This document shows positions 42,654-56,200 of a stretch of DNA of 64,000 bases, one piece after another. This DNA comes from Phytopythium helicoides (taxonomy: Eukaryota > Oomycota > Peronosporomycetes > Pythiales > Pythiaceae). The notes below the pieces were generated by a model, which saw only the letters and a program-made list of their open reading frames with translations, did no database searches and was not told the origin of the DNA. Both the position numbers and the translations under genes were made by a program. The stretch spans positions 806,001 through 870,000 of the forward strand of contig JANFNE010000003.1 of the NCBI GenBank assembly GCA_024867545.1. The letters run 5' to 3'. The first letter of the stretch is position 1, and each line of letters begins with the position of its first letter.

Positions 42654-43530
42654 CCTGTCTTACAGTTTTAGAGCGCACCCGCTGCTCTTTGGCCTCATAG
42701 AACTTTTGCAGAGCATCCTGACGCTGCTCATCTGTAGCGGTCGGGCACTCTCCCATCCAGTGGGGAGCCACCGCAGACCAGGCATCCATCCACCGGCGGA
42801 TCAATTGGCCTCGCGGGCTTTGGTGGTGGCTTTTCTGGGCGCCCTCCGCCTCGCTTGGCCTCCTGCTTGGGGTCCTGCTTAGCCCTCTTGCTGGGCACCG
42901 GCTTGGTGCCCTGGGCTTTGGGTGGCTGCTGTGCCCTACCCGCCATTGTGTTCTCCTTGACTAGACGGTAGTAGCGGTGCTGGGCCTTGACATGCTCAAG
43001 AACTAGGTCGTTTAGCACGGTGTCATCCACCTTGTAGTCTCGGCACTCCAGGTCCACCAGCCGTTCTATCTGTTCTCTTAGAACAGCTGGCTGCAAGTTC
43101 TCGATCAGCAGGCGGCACCGCGCCTTCATCCGGTCCCTAAACCCTGGGATGGAGGGGTCCTGTCCTGCCAATCAGGCTGTGCAGCCCATTAGCTTCGACG
43201 ATTCGCTTGAAGTCTTGAAAGTAGCGAAAGACACGCGCGTCGCAGTCGTCTACAGAAAGGTCCATCTTGAGCGACTGCTTGAATAGAGACTTGACATCCG
43301 GGACGAATGAATTCTTGAGCGAGCTGCAGCGTGCATGTACCAAGTTTAGGATGTTCTGATCAGTCGCTTGATGCATGGGGCGTTTGAGCACGTATTCAGC
43401 GATAGTGCTGAGCACGGCGGGCTTGACCGAGCCCTTCACACTGCCGACAACGCGGCAGAAGTCCTCGCCCGTAACAGAGCAGCGTTGCCACACCTTGGTG
43501 TAGTAGCGCTCCCACTTGCGGCTTCACACG
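42613..43530 (-). pseudogene. Gypsy gag, frame-shifted
   Basis: Two overlapping frames cover one gag: 43493..43137 (EYVLKRPMHQATDQNILNLV, DCDARVFRYFQDF) and 43171..42613 (RMKARCRLLIENLQP, HVKAQHRYYRLVKEN, then a basic linker). The CCHC zinc knuckle (CLVCGGSP-H-WMGE-C) is split by a one-base frame change near 42766. Upstream, to 43902, gag-like peptides (DMNRTVLQPIYEFV) occur with several stops; the region between there and the 5' LTR holds no gene. Confidence 0.78.
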
Positions 43531-43902
43531 ACTAGCGCTGCCTGCTACCATCAACTCAACTCCGGAGGGCGTACAAACTCATAGATCGGCTGCAGCACCG
43601 TGCGGTTCATATCGACGTCACCATCGGTGTCTAGCGCGAACCCACTCATCGCCATAGACATTGATGGATTTGGAGATTCTTGACTGGGATAAAGTATAGC
43701 AACGCCGCTCCGGCGAATGACTTGAACTGGGTATAATTTCCGACGTACGCAGTTGACTTAATCCCAGTATGGGATTGCCCAGACCGCACCTAGCGGGAGG
43801 CTGAAAGGTACTCGGATGAGCTACCTTCGGGGGACCTCCAGCCGACGACGCGCACAGGAGGCGAAGAACCAACAGATGCTTTAACAAGCGCAACGTTAAC
43901 TT

Positions 43903-44266
43903 TGTGGCGCGAACCCGGGGTGTTTGACGGAAGGTAAGTTGATTAATGAGCAGATATGCAATGTGGCTTGGCTGGTACCTGTGTGCCTTAGAGCCATAGC
44001 CTACAACTAGGCCCGGCGGCCGCCTCCAGTTCACACTGCCAGGTGCCTCGGGCGCAAACACGAAAGGGCGGGAGCTGATAGCTTCGGCACCTGCTGAATG
44101 CACAATGCCCACGCCCGCGAACACCGAACCTGTCATCCCGGCGCGCGCTAATGGCGGGCAAACAGCAAGCCTCAGGGAAGCTGACCCGGTGGATGCAAAG
44201 AGCTCCTTCGTACGGCCCGATCCCGTGGGGCCTCGGCTGTTCACAGCTTGCCAAAATTGCACAACA
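43903..44266 (-). repeat. 5' LTR of the gypsy element (364 bp)
   Basis: In element orientation it begins TGTTGTGCAATTTTGG and ends GCGCCACA. It is followed on the right by GCTAG, the altered copy of the target duplication, then by the first unit of the main satellite array. Confidence 0.9.
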
Positions 44267-47200
44267 GCTAGACTCGTCACCCACAGACCTCCGTTTGGAG
44301 ACCTCCATGTGTGCGCGCGCGATACGTCCGCGCGCGCCCGTTGTGATGGCATGTTGAGAGGTGTGGAAGCGACCACGTCCGACCATGTCATGCTGGACTC
44401 GTCACCCACAGACCTCCGTTTGGAGACCTCCATGTGTGCGCGCGCGATACGTCCGCGCGCGCCCGTTGTGATGGCATGTTGAGAGGTGTGGAAGCGACCA
44501 CGTCCGACCATGTCATGCTGGACTCGTCACCCACAGACCTCCGTTTGGAGACCTCCATGTGTGCGCGCGCGATACGTCCGCGCGCGCCCGTTGTGATGGC
44601 ATGTTGAGAGGTGTGGAAGCGACCACGTCCGACCATGTCATGCTGGACTCGTCACCCACAGACCTCCGTTTGGAGACCTCCATGTGTGCGCGCGCGATAC
44701 GTCCGCGCGCGCCCGTTGTGATGGCATGTTGAGAGGTGTGGAAGCGACCACGTCCGACCATGTCATGCTGGACTCGTCACCCACAGACCTCCGTTTGGAG
44801 ACCTCCATGTGTGCGCGCGCGATACGTCCGCGCGCGCCCGTTGTGATGGCATGTTGAGAGGTGTGGAAGCGACCACGTCCGACCATGTCATGCTGGACTC
44901 GTCACCCACAGACCTCCGTTTGGAGACCTCCATGTGTGCGCGCGCGATACGTCCGCGCGCGCCCGTTGTGATGGCATGTTGAGAGGTGTGGAAGCGACCA
45001 CGTCCGACCATGTCATGCTGGACTCGTCACCCACAGACCTCCGTTTGGAGACCTCCATGTGTGCGCGCGCGATACGTCCGCGCGCGCCCGTTGTGATGGC
45101 ATGTTGAGAGGTGTGGAAGCGACCACGTCCGACCATGTCATGCTGGACTCGTCACCCACAGACCTCCGTTTGGAGACCTCCATGTGTGCGCGCGCGATAC
45201 GTCCGCGCGCGCCCGTTGTGATGGCATGTTGAGAGGTGTGGAAGCGACCACGTCCGACCATGTCATGCTGGACTCGTCACCCACAGACCTCCGTTTGGAG
45301 ACCTCCATGTGTGCGCGCGCGATACGTCCGCGCGCGCCCGTTGTGATGGCATGTTGAGAGGTGTGGAAGCGACCACGTCCGACCATGTCATGCTGGACTC
45401 GTCACCCACAGACCTCCGTTTGGAGACCTCCATGTGTGCGCGCGCGATACGTCCGCGCGCGCCCGTTGTGATGGCATGTTGAGAGGTGTGGAAGCGACCA
45501 CGTCCGACCATGTCATGCTGGACTCGTCACCCACAGACCTCCGTTTGGAGACCTCCATGTGTGCGCGCGCGATACGTCCGCGCGCGCCCGTTGTGATGGC
45601 ATGTTGAGAGGTGTGGAAGCGACCACGTCCGACCATGTCATGCTGGACTCGTCACCCACAGACCTCCGTTTGGAGACCTCCATGTGTGCGCGCGCGATAC
45701 GTCCGCGCGCGCCCGTTGTGATGGCATGTTGAGAGGTGTGGAAGCGACCACGTCCGACCATGTCATGCTGGACTCGTCACCCACAGACCTCCGTTTGGAG
45801 ACCTCCATGTGTGCGCGCGCGATACGTCCGCGCGCGCCCGTTGTGATGGCATGTTGAGAGGTGTGGAAGCGACCACGTCCGACCATGTCATGCTGGACTC
45901 GTCACCCACAGACCTCCGTTTGGAGACCTCCATGTGTGCGCGCGCGATACGTCCGCGCGCGCCCGTTGTGATGGCATGTTGAGAGGTGTGGAAGCGACCA
46001 CGTCCGACCATGTCATGCTGGACTCGTCACCCACAGACCTCCGTTTGGAGACCTCCATGTGTGCGCGCGCGATACGTCCGCGCGCGCCCGTTGTGATGGC
46101 ATGTTGAGAGGTGTGGAAGCGACCACGTCCGACCATGTCATGCTGGACTCGTCACCCACAGACCTCCGTTTGGAGACCTCCATGTGTGCGCGCGCGATAC
46201 GTCCGCGCGCGCCCGTTGTGATGGCATGTTGAGAGGTGTGGAAGCGACCACGTCCGACCATGTCATGCTGGACTCGTCACCCACAGACCTCCGTTTGGAG
46301 ACCTCCATGTGTGCGCGCGCGATACGTCCGCGCGCGCCCGTTGTGATGGCATGTTGAGAGGTGTGGAAGCGACCACGTCCGACCATGTCATGCTGGACTC
46401 GTCACCCACAGACCTCCGTTTGGAGACCTCCATGTGTGCGCGCGCGATACGTCCGCGCGCGCCCGTTGTGATGGCATGTTGAGAGGTGTGGAAGCGACCA
46501 CGTCCGACCATGTCATGCTGGACTCGTCACCCACAGACCTCCGTTTGGAGACCTCCATGTGTGCGCGCGCGATACGTCCGCGCGCGCCCGTTGTGATGGC
46601 ATGTTGAGAGGTGTGGAAGCGACCACGTCCGACCATGTCATGCTGGACTCGTCACCCACAGACCTCCGTTTGGAGACCTCCATGTGTGCGCGCGCGATAC
46701 GTCCGCGCGCGCCCGTTGTGATGGCATGTTGAGAGGTGTGGAAGCGACCACGTCCGACCATGTCATGCTGGACTCGTCACCCACAGACCTCCGTTTGGAG
46801 ACCTCCATGTGTGCGCGCGCGATACGTCCGCGCGCGCCCGTTGTGATGGCATGTTGAGAGGTGTGGAAGCGACCACGTCCGACCATGTCATGCTGGACTC
46901 GTCACCCACAGACCTCCGTTTGGAGACCTCCATGTGTGCGCGCGCGATACGTCCGCGCGCGCCCGTTGTGATGGCATGTTGAGAGGTGTGGAAGCGACCA
47001 CGTCCGACCATGTCATGCTGGACTCGTCACCCACAGACCTCCGTTTGGAGACCTCCATGTGTGCGCGCGCGATACGTCCGCGCGCGCCCGTTGTGATGGC
47101 ATGTTGAGAGGTGTGGAAGCGACCACGTCCGACCATGTCATGCTGGACTCGTCACCCACAGACCTCCGTTTGGAGACCTCCATGTGTGCGCGCGCGATAC

Positions 47201-50200
47201 GTCCGCGCGCGCCCGTTGTGATGGCATGTTGAGAGGTGTGGAAGCGACCACGTCCGACCATGTCATGCTGGACTCGTCACCCACAGACCTCCGTTTGGAG
47301 ACCTCCATGTGTGCGCGCGCGATACGTCCGCGCGCGCCCGTTGTGATGGCATGTTGAGAGGTGTGGAAGCGACCACGTCCGACCATGTCATGCTGGACTC
47401 GTCACCCACAGACCTCCGTTTGGAGACCTCCATGTGTGCGCGCGCGATACGTCCGCGCGCGCCCGTTGTGATGGCATGTTGAGAGGTGTGGAAGCGACCA
47501 CGTCCGACCATGTCATGCTGGACTCGTCACCCACAGACCTCCGTTTGGAGACCTCCATGTGTGCGCGCGCGATACGTCCGCGCGCGCCCGTTGTGATGGC
47601 ATGTTGAGAGGTGTGGAAGCGACCACGTCCGACCATGTCATGCTGGACTCGTCACCCACAGACCTCCGTTTGGAGACCTCCATGTGTGCGCGCGCGATAC
47701 GTCCGCGCGCGCCCGTTGTGATGGCATGTTGAGAGGTGTGGAAGCGACCACGTCCGACCATGTCATGCTGGACTCGTCACCCACAGACCTCCGTTTGGAG
47801 ACCTCCATGTGTGCGCGCGCGATACGTCCGCGCGCGCCCGTTGTGATGGCATGTTGAGAGGTGTGGAAGCGACCACGTCCGACCATGTCATGCTGGACTC
47901 GTCACCCACAGACCTCCGTTTGGAGACCTCCATGTGTGCGCGCGCGATACGTCCGCGCGCGCCCGTTGTGATGGCATGTTGAGAGGTGTGGAAGCGACCA
48001 CGTCCGACCATGTCATGCTGGACTCGTCACCCACAGACCTCCGTTTGGAGACCTCCATGTGTGCGCGCGCGATACGTCCGCGCGCGCCCGTTGTGATGGC
48101 ATGTTGAGAGGTGTGGAAGCGACCACGTCCGACCATGTCATGCTGGACTCGTCACCCACAGACCTCCGTTTGGAGACCTCCATGTGTGCGCGCGCGATAC
48201 GTCCGCGCGCGCCCGTTGTGATGGCATGTTGAGAGGTGTGGAAGCGACCACGTCCGACCATGTCATGCTGGACTCGTCACCCACAGACCTCCGTTTGGAG
48301 ACCTCCATGTGTGCGCGCGCGATACGTCCGCGCGCGCCCGTTGTGATGGCATGTTGAGAGGTGTGGAAGCGACCACGTCCGACCATGTCATGCTGGACTC
48401 GTCACCCACAGACCTCCGTTTGGAGACCTCCATGTGTGCGCGCGCGATACGTCCGCGCGCGCCCGTTGTGATGGCATGTTGAGAGGTGTGGAAGCGACCA
48501 CGTCCGACCATGTCATGCTGGACTCGTCACCCACAGACCTCCGTTTGGAGACCTCCATGTGTGCGCGCGCGATACGTCCGCGCGCGCCCGTTGTGATGGC
48601 ATGTTGAGAGGTGTGGAAGCGACCACGTCCGACCATGTCATGCTGGACTCGTCACCCACAGACCTCCGTTTGGAGACCTCCATGTGTGCGCGCGCGATAC
48701 GTCCGCGCGCGCCCGTTGTGATGGCATGTTGAGAGGTGTGGAAGCGACCACGTCCGACCATGTCATGCTGGACTCGTCACCCACAGACCTCCGTTTGGAG
48801 ACCTCCATGTGTGCGCGCGCGATACGTCCGCGCGCGCCCGTTGTGATGGCATGTTGAGAGGTGTGGAAGCGACCACGTCCGACCATGTCATGCTGGACTC
48901 GTCACCCACAGACCTCCGTTTGGAGACCTCCATGTGTGCGCGCGCGATACGTCCGCGCGCGCCCGTTGTGATGGCATGTTGAGAGGTGTGGAAGCGACCA
49001 CGTCCGACCATGTCATGCTGGACTCGTCACCCACAGACCTCCGTTTGGAGACCTCCATGTGTGCGCGCGCGATACGTCCGCGCGCGCCCGTTGTGATGGC
49101 ATGTTGAGAGGTGTGGAAGCGACCACGTCCGACCATGTCATGCTGGACTCGTCACCCACAGACCTCCGTTTGGAGACCTCCATGTGTGCGCGCGCGATAC
49201 GTCCGCGCGCGCCCGTTGTGATGGCATGTTGAGAGGTGTGGAAGCGACCACGTCCGACCATGTCATGCTGGACTCGTCACCCACAGACCTCCGTTTGGAG
49301 ACCTCCATGTGTGCGCGCGCGATACGTCCGCGCGCGCCCGTTGTGATGGCATGTTGAGAGGTGTGGAAGCGACCACGTCCGACCATGTCATGCTGGACTC
49401 GTCACCCACAGACCTCCGTTTGGAGACCTCCATGTGTGCGCGCGCGATACGTCCGCGCGCGCCCGTTGTGATGGCATGTTGAGAGGTGTGGAAGCGACCA
49501 CGTCCGACCATGTCATGCTGGACTCGTCACCCACAGACCTCCGTTTGGAGACCTCCATGTGTGCGCGCGCGATACGTCCGCGCGCGCCCGTTGTGATGGC
49601 ATGTTGAGAGGTGTGGAAGCGACCACGTCCGACCATGTCATGCTGGACTCGTCACCCACAGACCTCCGTTTGGAGACCTCCATGTGTGCGCGCGCGATAC
49701 GTCCGCGCGCGCCCGTTGTGATGGCATGTTGAGAGGTGTGGAAGCGACCACGTCCGACCATGTCATGCTGGACTCGTCACCCACAGACCTCCGTTTGGAG
49801 ACCTCCATGTGTGCGCGCGCGATACGTCCGCGCGCGCCCGTTGTGATGGCATGTTGAGAGGTGTGGAAGCGACCACGTCCGACCATGTCATGCTGGACTC
49901 GTCACCCACAGACCTCCGTTTGGAGACCTCCATGTGTGCGCGCGCGATACGTCCGCGCGCGCCCGTTGTGATGGCATGTTGAGAGGTGTGGAAGCGACCA
50001 CGTCCGACCATGTCATGCTGGACTCGTCACCCACAGACCTCCGTTTGGAGACCTCCATGTGTGCGCGCGCGATACGTCCGCGCGCGCCCGTTGTGATGGC
50101 ATGTTGAGAGGTGTGGAAGCGACCACGTCCGACCATGTCATGCTGGACTCGTCACCCACAGACCTCCGTTTGGAGACCTCCATGTGTGCGCGCGCGATAC

Positions 50201-53200
50201 GTCCGCGCGCGCCCGTTGTGATGGCATGTTGAGAGGTGTGGAAGCGACCACGTCCGACCATGTCATGCTGGACTCGTCACCCACAGACCTCCGTTTGGAG
50301 ACCTCCATGTGTGCGCGCGCGATACGTCCGCGCGCGCCCGTTGTGATGGCATGTTGAGAGGTGTGGAAGCGACCACGTCCGACCATGTCATGCTGGACTC
50401 GTCACCCACAGACCTCCGTTTGGAGACCTCCATGTGTGCGCGCGCGATACGTCCGCGCGCGCCCGTTGTGATGGCATGTTGAGAGGTGTGGAAGCGACCA
50501 CGTCCGACCATGTCATGCTGGACTCGTCACCCACAGACCTCCGTTTGGAGACCTCCATGTGTGCGCGCGCGATACGTCCGCGCGCGCCCGTTGTGATGGC
50601 ATGTTGAGAGGTGTGGAAGCGACCACGTCCGACCATGTCATGCTGGACTCGTCACCCACAGACCTCCGTTTGGAGACCTCCATGTGTGCGCGCGCGATAC
50701 GTCCGCGCGCGCCCGTTGTGATGGCATGTTGAGAGGTGTGGAAGCGACCACGTCCGACCATGTCATGCTGGACTCGTCACCCACAGACCTCCGTTTGGAG
50801 ACCTCCATGTGTGCGCGCGCGATACGTCCGCGCGCGCCCGTTGTGATGGCATGTTGAGAGGTGTGGAAGCGACCACGTCCGACCATGTCATGCTGGACTC
50901 GTCACCCACAGACCTCCGTTTGGAGACCTCCATGTGTGCGCGCGCGATACGTCCGCGCGCGCCCGTTGTGATGGCATGTTGAGAGGTGTGGAAGCGACCA
51001 CGTCCGACCATGTCATGCTGGACTCGTCACCCACAGACCTCCGTTTGGAGACCTCCATGTGTGCGCGCGCGATACGTCCGCGCGCGCCCGTTGTGATGGC
51101 ATGTTGAGAGGTGTGGAAGCGACCACGTCCGACCATGTCATGCTGGACTCGTCACCCACAGACCTCCGTTTGGAGACCTCCATGTGTGCGCGCGCGATAC
51201 GTCCGCGCGCGCCCGTTGTGATGGCATGTTGAGAGGTGTGGAAGCGACCACGTCCGACCATGTCATGCTGGACTCGTCACCCACAGACCTCCGTTTGGAG
51301 ACCTCCATGTGTGCGCGCGCGATACGTCCGCGCGCGCCCGTTGTGATGGCATGTTGAGAGGTGTGGAAGCGACCACGTCCGACCATGTCATGCTGGACTC
51401 GTCACCCACAGACCTCCGTTTGGAGACCTCCATGTGTGCGCGCGCGATACGTCCGCGCGCGCCCGTTGTGATGGCATGTTGAGAGGTGTGGAAGCGACCA
51501 CGTCCGACCATGTCATGCTGGACTCGTCACCCACAGACCTCCGTTTGGAGACCTCCATGTGTGCGCGCGCGATACGTCCGCGCGCGCCCGTTGTGATGGC
51601 ATGTTGAGAGGTGTGGAAGCGACCACGTCCGACCATGTCATGCTGGACTCGTCACCCACAGACCTCCGTTTGGAGACCTCCATGTGTGCGCGCGCGATAC
51701 GTCCGCGCGCGCCCGTTGTGATGGCATGTTGAGAGGTGTGGAAGCGACCACGTCCGACCATGTCATGCTGGACTCGTCACCCACAGACCTCCGTTTGGAG
51801 ACCTCCATGTGTGCGCGCGCGATACGTCCGCGCGCGCCCGTTGTGATGGCATGTTGAGAGGTGTGGAAGCGACCACGTCCGACCATGTCATGCTGGACTC
51901 GTCACCCACAGACCTCCGTTTGGAGACCTCCATGTGTGCGCGCGCGATACGTCCGCGCGCGCCCGTTGTGATGGCATGTTGAGAGGTGTGGAAGCGACCA
52001 CGTCCGACCATGTCATGCTGGACTCGTCACCCACAGACCTCCGTTTGGAGACCTCCATGTGTGCGCGCGCGATACGTCCGCGCGCGCCCGTTGTGATGGC
52101 ATGTTGAGAGGTGTGGAAGCGACCACGTCCGACCATGTCATGCTGGACTCGTCACCCACAGACCTCCGTTTGGAGACCTCCATGTGTGCGCGCGCGATAC
52201 GTCCGCGCGCGCCCGTTGTGATGGCATGTTGAGAGGTGTGGAAGCGACCACGTCCGACCATGTCATGCTGGACTCGTCACCCACAGACCTCCGTTTGGAG
52301 ACCTCCATGTGTGCGCGCGCGATACGTCCGCGCGCGCCCGTTGTGATGGCATGTTGAGAGGTGTGGAAGCGACCACGTCCGACCATGTCATGCTGGACTC
52401 GTCACCCACAGACCTCCGTTTGGAGACCTCCATGTGTGCGCGCGCGATACGTCCGCGCGCGCCCGTTGTGATGGCATGTTGAGAGGTGTGGAAGCGACCA
52501 CGTCCGACCATGTCATGCTGGACTCGTCACCCACAGACCTCCGTTTGGAGACCTCCATGTGTGCGCGCGCGATACGTCCGCGCGCGCCCGTTGTGATGGC
52601 ATGTTGAGAGGTGTGGAAGCGACCACGTCCGACCATGTCATGCTGGACTCGTCACCCACAGACCTCCGTTTGGAGACCTCCATGTGTGCGCGCGCGATAC
52701 GTCCGCGCGCGCCCGTTGTGATGGCATGTTGAGAGGTGTGGAAGCGACCACGTCCGACCATGTCATGCTGGACTCGTCACCCACAGACCTCCGTTTGGAG
52801 ACCTCCATGTGTGCGCGCGCGATACGTCCGCGCGCGCCCGTTGTGATGGCATGTTGAGAGGTGTGGAAGCGACCACGTCCGACCATGTCATGCTGGACTC
52901 GTCACCCACAGACCTCCGTTTGGAGACCTCCATGTGTGCGCGCGCGATACGTCCGCGCGCGCCCGTTGTGATGGCATGTTGAGAGGTGTGGAAGCGACCA
53001 CGTCCGACCATGTCATGCTGGACTCGTCACCCACAGACCTCCGTTTGGAGACCTCCATGTGTGCGCGCGCGATACGTCCGCGCGCGCCCGTTGTGATGGC
53101 ATGTTGAGAGGTGTGGAAGCGACCACGTCCGACCATGTCATGCTGGACTCGTCACCCACAGACCTCCGTTTGGAGACCTCCATGTGTGCGCGCGCGATAC

Positions 53201-56200
53201 GTCCGCGCGCGCCCGTTGTGATGGCATGTTGAGAGGTGTGGAAGCGACCACGTCCGACCATGTCATGCTGGACTCGTCACCCACAGACCTCCGTTTGGAG
53301 ACCTCCATGTGTGCGCGCGCGATACGTCCGCGCGCGCCCGTTGTGATGGCATGTTGAGAGGTGTGGAAGCGACCACGTCCGACCATGTCATGCTGGACTC
53401 GTCACCCACAGACCTCCGTTTGGAGACCTCCATGTGTGCGCGCGCGATACGTCCGCGCGCGCCCGTTGTGATGGCATGTTGAGAGGTGTGGAAGCGACCA
53501 CGTCCGACCATGTCATGCTGGACTCGTCACCCACAGACCTCCGTTTGGAGACCTCCATGTGTGCGCGCGCGATACGTCCGCGCGCGCCCGTTGTGATGGC
53601 ATGTTGAGAGGTGTGGAAGCGACCACGTCCGACCATGTCATGCTGGACTCGTCACCCACAGACCTCCGTTTGGAGACCTCCATGTGTGCGCGCGCGATAC
53701 GTCCGCGCGCGCCCGTTGTGATGGCATGTTGAGAGGTGTGGAAGCGACCACGTCCGACCATGTCATGCTGGACTCGTCACCCACAGACCTCCGTTTGGAG
53801 ACCTCCATGTGTGCGCGCGCGATACGTCCGCGCGCGCCCGTTGTGATGGCATGTTGAGAGGTGTGGAAGCGACCACGTCCGACCATGTCATGCTGGACTC
53901 GTCACCCACAGACCTCCGTTTGGAGACCTCCATGTGTGCGCGCGCGATACGTCCGCGCGCGCCCGTTGTGATGGCATGTTGAGAGGTGTGGAAGCGACCA
54001 CGTCCGACCATGTCATGCTGGACTCGTCACCCACAGACCTCCGTTTGGAGACCTCCATGTGTGCGCGCGCGATACGTCCGCGCGCGCCCGTTGTGATGGC
54101 ATGTTGAGAGGTGTGGAAGCGACCACGTCCGACCATGTCATGCTGGACTCGTCACCCACAGACCTCCGTTTGGAGACCTCCATGTGTGCGCGCGCGATAC
54201 GTCCGCGCGCGCCCGTTGTGATGGCATGTTGAGAGGTGTGGAAGCGACCACGTCCGACCATGTCATGCTGGACTCGTCACCCACAGACCTCCGTTTGGAG
54301 ACCTCCATGTGTGCGCGCGCGATACGTCCGCGCGCGCCCGTTGTGATGGCATGTTGAGAGGTGTGGAAGCGACCACGTCCGACCATGTCATGCTGGACTC
54401 GTCACCCACAGACCTCCGTTTGGAGACCTCCATGTGTGCGCGCGCGATACGTCCGCGCGCGCCCGTTGTGATGGCATGTTGAGAGGTGTGGAAGCGACCA
54501 CGTCCGACCATGTCATGCTGGACTCGTCACCCACAGACCTCCGTTTGGAGACCTCCATGTGTGCGCGCGCGATACGTCCGCGCGCGCCCGTTGTGATGGC
54601 ATGTTGAGAGGTGTGGAAGCGACCACGTCCGACCATGTCATGCTGGACTCGTCACCCACAGACCTCCGTTTGGAGACCTCCATGTGTGCGCGCGCGATAC
54701 GTCCGCGCGCGCCCGTTGTGATGGCATGTTGAGAGGTGTGGAAGCGACCACGTCCGACCATGTCATGCTGGACTCGTCACCCACAGACCTCCGTTTGGAG
54801 ACCTCCATGTGTGCGCGCGCGATACGTCCGCGCGCGCCCGTTGTGATGGCATGTTGAGAGGTGTGGAAGCGACCACGTCCGACCATGTCATGCTGGACTC
54901 GTCACCCACAGACCTCCGTTTGGAGACCTCCATGTGTGCGCGCGCGATACGTCCGCGCGCGCCCGTTGTGATGGCATGTTGAGAGGTGTGGAAGCGACCA
55001 CGTCCGACCATGTCATGCTGGACTCGTCACCCACAGACCTCCGTTTGGAGACCTCCATGTGTGCGCGCGCGATACGTCCGCGCGCGCCCGTTGTGATGGC
55101 ATGTTGAGAGGTGTGGAAGCGACCACGTCCGACCATGTCATGCTGGACTCGTCACCCACAGACCTCCGTTTGGAGACCTCCATGTGTGCGCGCGCGATAC
55201 GTCCGCGCGCGCCCGTTGTGATGGCATGTTGAGAGGTGTGGAAGCGACCACGTCCGACCATGTCATGCTGGACTCGTCACCCACAGACCTCCGTTTGGAG
55301 ACCTCCATGTGTGCGCGCGCGATACGTCCGCGCGCGCCCGTTGTGATGGCATGTTGAGAGGTGTGGAAGCGACCACGTCCGACCATGTCATGCTGGACTC
55401 GTCACCCACAGACCTCCGTTTGGAGACCTCCATGTGTGCGCGCGCGATACGTCCGCGCGCGCCCGTTGTGATGGCATGTTGAGAGGTGTGGAAGCGACCA
55501 CGTCCGACCATGTCATGCTGGACTCGTCACCCACAGACCTCCGTTTGGAGACCTCCATGTGTGCGCGCGCGATACGTCCGCGCGCGCCCGTTGTGATGGC
55601 ATGTTGAGAGGTGTGGAAGCGACCACGTCCGACCATGTCATGCTGGACTCGTCACCCACAGACCTCCGTTTGGAGACCTCCATGTGTGCGCGCGCGATAC
55701 GTCCGCGCGCGCCCGTTGTGATGGCATGTTGAGAGGTGTGGAAGCGACCACGTCCGACCATGTCATGCTGGACTCGTCACCCACAGACCTCCGTTTGGAG
55801 ACCTCCATGTGTGCGCGCGCGATACGTCCGCGCGCGCCCGTTGTGATGGCATGTTGAGAGGTGTGGAAGCGACCACGTCCGACCATGTCATGCTGGACTC
55901 GTCACCCACAGACCTCCGTTTGGAGACCTCCATGTGTGCGCGCGCGATACGTCCGCGCGCGCCCGTTGTGATGGCATGTTGAGAGGTGTGGAAGCGACCA
56001 CGTCCGACCATGTCATGCTGGACTCGTCACCCACAGACCTCCGTTTGGAGACCTCCATGTGTGCGCGCGCGATACGTCCGCGCGCGCCCGTTGTGATGGC
56101 ATGTTGAGAGGTGTGGAAGCGACCACGTCCGACCATGTCATGCTGGACTCGTCACCCACAGACCTCCGTTTGGAGACCTCCATGTGTGCGCGCGCGATAC

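Larger units (their letters stand above)
38702..44266 (-). mobile_element. Degraded Ty3/gypsy LTR retrotransposon inserted in the satellite
   Basis: A 5,565-bp element read on the minus strand: 5' LTR (44266..43903), gag, protease, reverse transcriptase, integrase, 3' LTR (39065..38702). The flanking 5-bp target duplication is GCTGG on the left (38697-38701) and GCTAG on the right (44267-44271), and both arms continue as satellite sequence, so it inserted inside a satellite unit. Order PR-RT-INT places it in Ty3/gypsy. It is dead: gag is frame-shifted, the RT active site is altered, RNase H is missing, integrase has stops, and foreign sequence sits between protease and RT. The LTR pair differs at about 16 of 364 positions by my count. 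Confidence 0.9.

Noticed and set aside
43618..44511. A 297-residue minus-strand frame
   Set aside because: It runs across gag leader, the 5' LTR and the first satellite units; a chance fusion of repeats.
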